Shown in pieces: positions 49,287 to 56,138 of a DNA stretch of 64,000 bases; position 1 is the first letter of the stretch, and the number at the start of each line of letters is the position of its first letter. The stretch covers positions 12,123-76,122 of the forward strand of contig CAWARA010000005.1 of assembly GCA_963784195.1 (NCBI GenBank). Reading direction: 5' to 3'. The DNA is from CAVQAH01 sp963784195 (GTDB taxonomy: Bacteria > Acidobacteriota > Vicinamibacteria > Vicinamibacterales > 2-12-FULL-66-21). A program made the translations under genes and the position numbers. The notes beneath the pieces were generated by a model. It did not search any database, was not told where the DNA came from, and worked only from the letters and a program-made list of their open reading frames with translations.

Positions 49287-51148
49287 CGCACGGCCGCAAG
49301 CAGCCGTTCCACCTCGGAGCGCTGGGGTGCGCCGGCCGGCAGCCGCTTCAGCAGTTCCGTGGCTTCCGATGCCGCCTCTTGTCTCCGGCCCGCGCGCGCG
49401 AAGGCGATTGCGAGGTTGAACCTGGCCTGGTGGAAGTCCGGATCGAGCGTCAACGCGCGCTGCAACAGGGGCACAGCGGCGAGCGGCTGCCCGCTATCCG
49501 ACGTCAGCACGCCCTGGTTCGCGATGACCACCGGATTGTCCGGCTCGAGCGCAGCCGCGTCCCGCAGTGCCGCCAGCGCCTGGTCGACGCGGCGCGCGGC
49601 TGCATAGCAGGACGCCAGGCCGAGGTGCGCGTCGGCGGTCGGCAGCCTGGCGCTGATGGCGGCGCGAAAGTGCGGCTCGGCTTCCGGGCACCGGTTGGTT
49701 TCAGCCAGCACGTATCCAAGGCGCATGTGCGCCTGCGGGTTCTGGGCGTCGTCCTTCAGGATCGCGCGAAGGGCACTCTCCAGATCAGCTCCGGACAGCT
49801 CGCCGGACGTCACGCGCGCGATCCGTGCAGCGAGCTCGCGCCGGTCCTTGGGATCCGGACGTGACGAACCCTGAGCCGCCGGGCTCCCGGAGACGTAGCC
49901 AAGGGCCTGAAGGCGTCCTGCGGTTTCCGGATCGACGGCGCTCTCGGACGGAAGCATCGCGGATGAGATGCGATCGACCCGGTCGGACATTGCCGCCGCG
50001 CGCTTTTGATCCGTGCCGAGGACATTACGCATTTCCGCTTCGTCCGTCGTCAGCGCATACAGTTCAGGCTTGGGCGCTGCGATGAACTTGAAACCATCGG
50101 CTCGAACGCTGCGCAGTGGACTCCAGCCGAAGTCGAGCAGCGGCGCGAACGATTCGGCGTAGAGCTCACGCGCCGAAAGCGTGTTCCCAGCCTTCGCCTT
50201 CGCTGAAGCTACGGACATGAGCACGGGGGCCAGATCGACACCATCCGAGTCGAACGCGCCGACGCCGAGCCATCGGGTGACGGTTGGCGCGATGTCGACC
50301 AGCGTCACAGGATCGCCGACCACGCGCTGCGTCAGCCCGGGTCCGGCGAGGATCAGCGGCACGCGCAGGGTTGTGTCGTAGACGAAGATGCTGTGGCCGA
50401 TTTCGCCGTGCTCGCCGAAGGCCTCGCCGTGATCGGCCGTCAGAACGATCAACGTCGAGGCGGCCGCCGGACCAAGCGCGGCAATCAGCCGGCCGATCTG
50501 CCGGTCTGATTCTGCGACCTCTCCGTCGTATCTCACGTCGGCCGGACTTCGATCTCCCGGGCTGCCGTATGGCGCATGCGGTTCGAACAGGTGAACCCAG
50601 AGAAAGAACCGCGAGTTACGCTGTTTGTCGAGCCACGCGATTGCCTCATCTACGACCGTGCTGCCCGGACGTTCATTGGCGATCCGCCCCTGCGGACCGC
50701 GAGGCATGCGGTCCCCGTAGTCCGAGAAACCCTTGATCAGCCCGAACCGCCGGTCCAACGGGAAAGCCCCGACGAAGGCTCCCGTCGCAAAACCCGAACG
50801 CCCCAGCGTCTCCGCGAGCGTCGGCGTCTCCAAATTCATCCGCATCCCGTTGTGACGCGCGCCATGGCCGGGCGGATACCGCCCAGTCATCAGCGATGCG
50901 TGCGACGTGAGCGTGATTGGCGCCGTTGCGTACGCCCGCTCGAACCGCACACCCCGCGCCGCCAGCGCATCCATAGCCGGCGTCTGGGCCCGCGGATACC
51001 CATACGCCCCAACCCGATCCGCCCGCAACGTATCGACCGTGATGATCAACAGGTTGCGGGCTGGGGTCGGCTGTGCCGCCGGTTGCTCATGTCGATTGCA
51101 CGCAGCTAGCGCGAAGACGATGACGAGGGAAATGAGGATACGAACCAC
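49283..51148 (-). CDS. Sulfatase-like lipoprotein with TPR repeats
   Basis: Intact 621-residue protein from GTG 51148; lipoprotein signal ISLVIVFALAAC. Alkaline-phosphatase-superfamily domain about 30-400: LLIITVDTLRADRVGAYGYP, nucleophile region ATAPITLTSHASLMTG (Thr instead of the sulfatase Cys/Ser), VLTADHGEAFGEHGEIGHSI with metal ligands, and DIAPTVTRWLG. TPR units occupy about 460-610 (PQAHMRLGYVLAETNRCPEA, DPDFHQARFNLAIAFARAGR). Paralogue of the gene at 21906, and useful for correcting that one's frame. It forms an operon with the following membrane protein. Confidence 0.86.
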   Translation of the reverse strand: MVRILISLVIVFALAACNRHEQPAAQPTPARNLLIITVDTLRADRVGAYGYPRAQTPAMDALAARGVRFERAYATAPITLTSHASLMTGRYPPGHGARHNGMRMNLETPTLAETLGRSGFATGAFVGAFPLDRRFGLIKGFSDYGDRMPRGPQGRIANERPGSTVVDEAIAWLDKQRNSRFFLWVHLFEPHAPYGSPGDRSPADVRYDGEVAESDRQIGRLIAALGPAAASTLIVLTADHGEAFGEHGEIGHSIFVYDTTLRVPLILAGPGLTQRVVGDPVTLVDIAPTVTRWLGVGAFDSDGVDLAPVLMSVASAKAKAGNTLSARELYAESFAPLLDFGWSPLRSVRADGFKFIAAPKPELYALTTDEAEMRNVLGTDQKRAAAMSDRVDRISSAMLPSESAVDPETAGRLQALGYVSGSPAAQGSSRPDPKDRRELAARIARVTSGELSGADLESALRAILKDDAQNPQAHMRLGYVLAETNRCPEAEPHFRAAISARLPTADAHLGLASCYAAARRVDQALAALRDAAALEPDNPVVIANQGVLTSDSGQPLAAVPLLQRALTLDPDFHQARFNLAIAFARAGRRQEAASEATELLKRLPAGAPQRSEVERLLAAVR

Positions 51149-51169
51149 GTTCAGATCACTATAGGCCCG

Positions 51170-51235
51170 AACCGAACCCCCGTGCGAACCAACGTGTGAA
51201 CCCCCGTGTGAACCAACGTGTGAACCCCCGGAACC
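51170..51235. repeat. 12-bp tandem repeats in a divergent gap
   Basis: Alternating units GAACCCCCGTGT and GAACCAACGTGT, about five copies, between the divergent sulfatase-TPR (start 51148) and TolB-like (start 51263) genes. All units run in one direction. Related in sequence (GAACCC...CGT) to the larger array at 53.9-54.1 kb. Confidence 0.75.
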
Positions 51236-51262
51236 CCATTCGGGTTAATCTTACGAGTCCCC

Positions 51263-52324
51263 ATGCGCGAGCGCGAATCGAGATTCCTGAACGTCATTCT
51301 TCTGTGCGTGGCTGCCCTGGCGACCGTCGTCGCACAGGCGCCGCCGGCAGCCCCACCCCGTGAGTCCGGCCAGGAGCGGCACCTGGCCAATATCCGTCAG
51401 CTCACGCACGGCGGAGAGAACGCGGAAGCGTACTTCTCTTCAGACGGTAGCCGTTTGATTTACCAATCGACGCGGCCCGACCACCCGTGCGATCAGATCT
51501 ATTCGATGAAGATCGACGGCACGGACTCGATGAGGGTGAGTACCGGCACGGGCCGCACGACCTGTGGATATTTCTATCCGAACGGGCGGCATCTGCTCTT
51601 TGCGTCCACGCACGAGACGTCACGCGAGTGTCCTCCGCGGCCGAGCTTCGCTCGCGGCTACGTGTGGCCCGTCTATCCCGGATACGACATCTATCGCGCG
51701 GATCTCGACGGAGGCAACATCACGCCACTGACGCGAACGACCGGCTACGACGCCGAAGCGACCATCGCTGCGGACGGACTGATCGTGTTCACGAGCGTCC
51801 GTGATGGCGACATGGAGATCTACTCGATGAAGGCGGACGGCTCCGACGTCAAGCGGCTCACGAATCGGCCGGGCCCGGACGGCGGGCCGTTCTTTTCGTT
51901 TGACGGCAAGCGCATCGTCTTCCGCGGCCATCTGCTCTCGGCCGGCGCCGAAATGGACGACTATCGCGCGCTGCTGAAGGACGGTCTCTGGCGGCCAACG
52001 GAGCTGGAGTTGTTCGTGATGGACCGCGATGGCCGCAACCTCAGGCAGGTCACGAAGCTCGGGGGCGCCAACTTCGCACCCTCCTGGCACCCGGACGGCA
52101 AGCGTCTGATCTTCGCGTCGAACATCCACGATCCGAAGGGCCGCAACTTCGATCTCTACCTGGTCAATGTGGATGGCACGGGCCTCGAACGCGTGACGTT
52201 CAACGACACGTTCGACGGGTTTCCGATGTTCTCGCCTGACGGGAAGCACCTCGTCTTCGCCTCGAACCGGAACGCGAGGTCGGAGGGCGAGACGAACGTG
52301 TTCATCGCCGACTGGGTTCGTTGA
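51263..52324 (+). CDS. TolB-like beta-propeller protein, secreted
   Basis: 353 residues with an N-terminal signal (NVILLCVAALATVVAQ). About five WD40-like/PD40 units, each with the S-DG-R-I/L-F-S pattern: AYFSSDGSRLIYQSTRPDHP, FSFDGKRIVFRGHLL, SWHPDGKRLIFASNIHD, FSPDGKHLVFASNRNARSEG. Repeats end with NADGT- or MKADGSDVKRLT-type turns. Such periplasmic propellers usually act as binding scaffolds. A second TolB-like gene follows 300 bp downstream in the same direction. Confidence 0.85.
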   Translation: MRERESRFLNVILLCVAALATVVAQAPPAAPPRESGQERHLANIRQLTHGGENAEAYFSSDGSRLIYQSTRPDHPCDQIYSMKIDGTDSMRVSTGTGRTTCGYFYPNGRHLLFASTHETSRECPPRPSFARGYVWPVYPGYDIYRADLDGGNITPLTRTTGYDAEATIAADGLIVFTSVRDGDMEIYSMKADGSDVKRLTNRPGPDGGPFFSFDGKRIVFRGHLLSAGAEMDDYRALLKDGLWRPTELELFVMDRDGRNLRQVTKLGGANFAPSWHPDGKRLIFASNIHDPKGRNFDLYLVNVDGTGLERVTFNDTFDGFPMFSPDGKHLVFASNRNARSEGETNVFIADWVR

Positions 52325-52409
52325 CATTCCCCAACTCCCAATGTGTTTGTTTAGCGAAATTGGAAGCTTTTCCCTGTCGACAACGACTGACGGAAGACGA
52401 GTCTCCGGA

Positions 52410-52498
52410 ACGATCGCGACGACCACGACGAACACGACGAAGACAATAGTGACGTCGCGAACGTCGCGGCCGTCGTGATCGTCGTAAGTGTCGTCGCC
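52410..52498. repeat. CGACGA-type inverted repeat hairpin
   Basis: Left arm (about 52410-52440) CGATCGCGACGACCACGACG-like, right arm (about 52452-52498) CGTCGCGGCCGTCGTGATCG-like. Lies in the 300-bp gap after the first TolB-like gene. AACTCCCAA-type words flank it on both sides (near 52331 and 52515). Confidence 0.72.
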
Positions 52499-52624
52499 GT
52501 ACCTCCCAAATTCCTAACTCCCAAGGCTTTCAGACTCGAGCGCCTTGCTAGTTTTTGCACACTTCTGACAATCGAAACCTCCGCCGCAGCTTACGCTGAT
52601 CGCGTTTCAACGCGGAGGTGACGG

Positions 52625-53587
52625 TTGCTGATTTGCGTTCGTTTCGTGACGGCCGTTCTCCTGACGTTCGCCTTGCCTTCGACGCAGCATGGGGCCAGCC
52701 CGCCGCCTGAGGGCATTTCGAGCGAAACACCTGTCTACTCACCGGACGGCCGATTCATTGTGTTTTCGTCCGGCCCATGGATGCAGCATCAGATCTACGT
52801 GATGCATGCGGACGGCACCGGCGCGCGGCGGCTTACGGCTGGGGAACAGAACCGGTGGCCCTCCTGGTCCCCTGACGGGAAACTCATCGTGTTCATGTCG
52901 GACCGGGACGGGCAGGGTGAGCTTTACGTGATGAATGCCGACGGCAGCTCACAACGTCGTCTCACCAACACTCCCGCACACGAATTCGCGCCGGCCTGGT
53001 CGCCGCGAGGAGATCTGATCGTCTACCTTGTCGAAATGCCGGGCCAGAAGCAGCAGATGTTCAGCATTCGTCCCGACGGCTCGGGCACGCGGCGGCTCGA
53101 CGGCGATCATCTCTATTACGGCCGGCTTTCGTTTCATCCCGACGGCTCTCGCGTATTCGTCGCGGCGCATCGCGCAACGGCCGCGGTCGCGGGCGATCGC
53201 TGGAGGGTGCCGGTTCGCCTCTACGCGGTTGATCTGGAGCGCCACACCGTCGTTCCCATTGGCAACGAGGGGTACGAGTCGAACCCCTGGCCCTCGCAGG
53301 ACGGCCGGACGCTCGTGGTCGATACTGGTGATGGCCGCAGCTGGGCGTCGGGCGCGGGGCAGTGGGATCTCTGGCTGGTTGAGGCTGACAATCGGCGCCG
53401 CACGCGCCTGACTTCAACGGATGCGAATGACTGGGGGGCGGCGTGGTCGCCTGACGGGAAGCAGATCGTCTTCAGCTCCGGGCTGAATCGTGTTTACGCG
53501 CTTCACGTGATTAACGCCGACGGTACCGGCCGTCGTGCGCTCACGCGGACCGATCGCCTGCCGGACCAGACGATTCAGCCGCGCTGA
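52625..53587 (+). CDS. TolB-like beta-propeller protein, secreted
   Basis: 320 residues. The start is TTG 52625, favoured by an excellent GGAGGTGA ribosome site 5-6 bp upstream. A signal peptide follows (FVTAVLLTFALPSTQHGA). Five to six propeller units: YSPDGRFIVFSSGPWMQHQI, SWSPDGKLIVFMSDRDGQGE, FHPDGSRVFVAAHRA, AWSPDGKQIVFSSGLNRV, with VMHADGTGARRLT and VMNADGSSQRRLT turns. Same family as the gene before it but only distantly similar. It overlaps the convergent small gene by 13 bp. Confidence 0.86.
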   Translation: MLICVRFVTAVLLTFALPSTQHGASPPPEGISSETPVYSPDGRFIVFSSGPWMQHQIYVMHADGTGARRLTAGEQNRWPSWSPDGKLIVFMSDRDGQGELYVMNADGSSQRRLTNTPAHEFAPAWSPRGDLIVYLVEMPGQKQQMFSIRPDGSGTRRLDGDHLYYGRLSFHPDGSRVFVAAHRATAAVAGDRWRVPVRLYAVDLERHTVVPIGNEGYESNPWPSQDGRTLVVDTGDGRSWASGAGQWDLWLVEADNRRRTRLTSTDANDWGAAWSPDGKQIVFSSGLNRVYALHVINADGTGRRALTRTDRLPDQTIQPR

Positions 53588-53829
53588 GCTCCAGCCGGGT
53601 TCCGCGTCGGCACGCGAGTGGGCTCGTGCCATGCCTGCTTCACGGCCTCGGCGAGGTTGGCATCCTCTTTAGCCAGCGCCTCAATCAGCGCGACGCTATC
53701 CGATTCGATTTGCGACAGGCGGGCGTGTATCTGCTCCGCCGTGGCGTTCCGATGCACGGCACTCTGCAGCAATGCGACGTGAGCCACGAACAGGAGCAGA
53801 TTGTGTCGGCTTTCGTCGTTCATCGGCAT
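53575..53829 (-). CDS. Small hypothetical helical protein
   Basis: 84 residues from ATG 53829 (MPMNDESRHNLLLFVAHVAL). Predicted mostly helical with an amphipathic stretch (TAEQIHARLSQIESDSVALI). No family recognised. The frame extends upstream into repeat DNA, which is why the ATG at 53829 is preferred. Its 3' end overlaps the TolB-like gene by 13 bp. Confidence 0.55.
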   Translation of the reverse strand: MPMNDESRHNLLLFVAHVALLQSAVHRNATAEQIHARLSQIESDSVALIEALAKEDANLAEAVKQAWHEPTRVPTRNPAGAQRG

Positions 53830-53896
53830 TCTCGGTTCCCTTGGTTGGTCTCGTCCGTGCCGGGCATGCCGGACGTCAAAGGATACCGCGAAACAC

Positions 53897-54102
53897 GGTT
53901 CAGGACGAGGGTTCAAGACGGGGTTTAGGACGGGGGTTCACGACGGGGGTTCACGACGGGGGTTCACGACGGCGGTTCACGACGAAGGTTCACGACGACT
54001 GATTCACCTGCCGCCGCTGTGAACCCTTGTCCTGAACTCTCGTCCTGAACCTCTCCGTCCTGAACCCTCGTCATGAACCCTCGTCCTGAACCGCCGTCGT
54101 CG
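53897..54102. repeat. 13-bp tandem repeats in inverted orientation
   Basis: Left block (53897-54004): about eight units of CGACGGGGGTTCA and variants. Right block (54018-54102): about six units of CTGAACCCTCGTC, the complement. Together they could form a hairpin with arms near 90 bp. The right block reaches into the sigma factor gene and encodes its last ten residues (TAVQDEGS end). Confidence 0.85.
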
Positions 54103-55327
54103 CCGCCTTCATCATCAGATAATTCCGCTCGGGGATGCTGGTGGTCCGGCCAGCCGCCGCCCGATAGAAGCGAACGGCGCCATCCCGATCACCTGACATT
54201 TCCAGAAAGTGCGCACGCACCGCGTCGAGTCGATAGTGGCCGGCGATTCGCGGGTCGGCGTCCAGTGTTGTCAACAGTTCGAGTCCTGAAGCGGGACCGT
54301 TCACCATCGCCGACGCTATCGCATGATTCAGCGAGACCATCGGATTGTCGGCCAGGCCTTTCATCACAGTGTAGAGCGCAAGGATTTGCGGCCAGTCCGT
54401 ATCTTCGGCACGCGGTGCCTCGTCGTGCACAGCCGCAACCGCTGCCTGCAGCTGGTACGCGCCGACCGTCCCCCGCGACAACGTGTCGCTGATGAGCGCC
54501 ACGCCTTCGGCGATCTCGGCCCGATCCCAGAGCGTGCGGTCCTGCTTGTCGAGCGGGATCAGCTCGCCGTCAGGTCCGGTCCGCGCGACGCGCCTTGCGT
54601 CGGTCAGCAGCATCAGCGCAAGCAGACCGGCAACCTCAGGGTCCTTGGGCAGGCGACTGTGAACGGCTCGAGCCAGACGGATGGCTTCGTTCGCGAGGTC
54701 GCGCCGCTGGAGCGTGGGGCCGATGCTGCTGCTGTAACCCTCGTTGAAGATCAGGTAGAGCACGTGCAATACGGCGCCGAGCCGTTCGGCGCGGTCGCGA
54801 TCGGCCGGCATCTCGAACGGCACGCCCGACGACTTGATCTTCTGTTTCGCCCGGCTGATCCGCTGCGCCATCGTCGCCTCGGGCACGAGAAAGGCATTGG
54901 CAATCTCGGCGGTCGTCAAACCGCCGACGGCGCGCAGCGTGAGCGCGATCGCCGATGGCCGGGTGAGCGCGGGATGGCAGCACATGAAGAGCAGGACGAG
55001 CGTGTCGTCCTGCTCAGCATCGGTGAGCTCGTGCGGCGGTTGGATCTCCGCCGCCTCCATCATGACGGTGGTCTCGCGCCGGCGCCGCGAGGTTTCGGCG
55101 CGGAGATGGTCCGTCATGCGGCGGGCGGCGACGTGAATCAGCCAGCCGCGCGGGTTGTCAGGAACGCCTTCCCTCGGCCACTGCAAGGTCGCCGCGATGA
55201 GTGCTTCCTGAACCGCGTCTTCAGCCGCCGAGAAGTCCCCGAATCGTCGCACCACGGCGCCAAGCACCTGCGGCGTCAGCTCGCGCAACAAGCGTTCGCC
55301 GATGAAGTCGTGAGCGTCTGAGGTCAC
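54071..55327 (-). CDS. ECF42-type RNA polymerase sigma factor with C-terminal extension
   Basis: 418 residues from GTG 55327. Region 2: VVRRFGDFSAAEDAVQEALI and NPRGWLIHVAARRMTDHLRA; region 4: GLTTAEIANAFLVPEATMAQ followed by RISRAKQKIK. The C-terminal half (about 190-410) is the SnoaL-free, TPR-like extension of group ECF42: VLYLIFNEGYSSS, NEAIRLARAVHSRLP, PDGELIPLDKQDRTLWDR, and ERNYLMMKAA. This group has no anti-sigma factor and is paired with DGPF-motif proteins; one lies upstream on the same strand. The C-terminus is encoded inside repeat DNA. Confidence 0.92.
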   Translation of the reverse strand: MTSDAHDFIGERLLRELTPQVLGAVVRRFGDFSAAEDAVQEALIAATLQWPREGVPDNPRGWLIHVAARRMTDHLRAETSRRRRETTVMMEAAEIQPPHELTDAEQDDTLVLLFMCCHPALTRPSAIALTLRAVGGLTTAEIANAFLVPEATMAQRISRAKQKIKSSGVPFEMPADRDRAERLGAVLHVLYLIFNEGYSSSIGPTLQRRDLANEAIRLARAVHSRLPKDPEVAGLLALMLLTDARRVARTGPDGELIPLDKQDRTLWDRAEIAEGVALISDTLSRGTVGAYQLQAAVAAVHDEAPRAEDTDWPQILALYTVMKGLADNPMVSLNHAIASAMVNGPASGLELLTTLDADPRIAGHYRLDAVRAHFLEMSGDRDGAVRFYRAAAGRTTSIPERNYLMMKAATTAVQDEGS

Positions 55328-55418
55328 CTTGGGTCATGTTGTACCTCAGAACGCTCGAGTCGAACCTTCCGTTACCTTGGCCGCCGCTTACACCGAACGT
55401 CAAACGCTTCCTGACGCG

Positions 55419-55519
55419 TTCACGACGACGCGACGATCACGACGACAAACAATTGGCACAGGCCGATTCGGAAGGGCGACTAGATGTCGTCGTGTTCGTC
55501 GTGACCGTCGCGGTCGTTT
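55419..55519. repeat. CGACGA-type inverted repeat hairpin
   Basis: Left arm (about 55419-55446) TTCACGACGACGCGACGATC-like; right arm (about 55485-55519) GATGTCGTCGTGTTCGTCGT-like. Located between the DGPF gene end and the sigma factor start, both on the minus strand. The flank AAACGCTTCCTGA is shared with the 4.8 kb element. Confidence 0.74.
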
Positions 55520-55575
55520 CCGTGCCGTGCCCCGTTGCAGTAGCAGGCGTTTCAACGGTCACGTCGTGTGGATCT

Positions 55576-55974
55576 CTACATGTCAGTCTTCGGTGCACTC
55601 ATCACCTGTCGCACCTCGATCGGGATGCCCATCGGCTTGCCATCCGGGCCAGGTGCAGACGAGGCCCGTCCGGCGATCTCGTAGACGCGGTCGACGCTGT
55701 CGCAGTCGACGATCCAGTAACCTGCGAGGAATTCCTTGGCCTCCGCGAAGGGCCCATCGGTGACCTCAGGGGCGCCATCCTTTTTGGCACGGACAACCCT
55801 CGCCTGATCCGGTCCAGCCAGACCTTCCGCACCCACCAACTCGCCGGCCTGGGTGAGGTCATGGTTGAGATTCATCATGAAATCGATATGCGCTTTCAGC
55901 GCCTGAGGCGGCCAGTCAGGGACCTGCCAGTCACCCTTACCGCGTGGCGCGTGCATCATCAGCATGTATTTCAT
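55576..55974 (-). CDS. YCII-related DGPF protein, partner of ECF42
   Basis: 132 residues from ATG 55974 (MKYMLMMHAPRGKGDW), with GAGGAG upstream; the longer open frame lacks support. The DGPF motif is plain: EVTDGPFAEAKEFLAGYWIV, followed by the dimeric alpha-beta-barrel pattern ending PIEVRQVMSAP. These proteins are genetically linked to ECF42 sigma factors and may be regulated by them; biochemical role unknown. It precedes the sigma gene on the same strand, 250 bp away. Confidence 0.88.
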   Translation of the reverse strand: MKYMLMMHAPRGKGDWQVPDWPPQALKAHIDFMMNLNHDLTQAGELVGAEGLAGPDQARVVRAKKDGAPEVTDGPFAEAKEFLAGYWIVDCDSVDRVYEIAGRASSAPGPDGKPMGIPIEVRQVMSAPKTDM

Positions 55975-56111
55975 CAGTGGCTCCTCGTCTTCAGGCGCCA
56001 ATCGGGGCGCTCTGGCTTTCATGGGTAGGTCGGAGCCCTCGGTGCGTTCTCGACATGCCGCCGTCAGGCTTCCTGGGACATTCTAGAAAATCCCTCCTGG
56101 GTGCGTGGCGG

Positions 56112-56117
56112 TATAAT
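56112..56117 (+). promoter_or_regulatory. Candidate -10 box of the kinase gene
   Basis: A perfect TATAAT lies 22 bp before the kinase ATG. No good -35 box is seen at the right distance, so the match could be chance or an extended -10 promoter. Confidence 0.45.
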
Positions 56118-56138
56118 TCGCGCGCGTCCGTAGGTCCC

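Noticed and set aside
51170..51235. CRISPR-like or iteron origin
   Set aside because: Only about five 12-bp units without spacers; no replication gene or AT-rich unwinding stretch nearby.
53897..54102. CRISPR array
   Set aside because: Units are 13 bp, contiguous, degenerate and inverted in the second half; there are no spacers and no cas genes.
55975..56022. Upstream extension of the DGPF protein (148 residues)
   Set aside because: The family starts at MKYMLMMHAP and a GAGGAG site precedes ATG 55974, so the longer frame was dropped.
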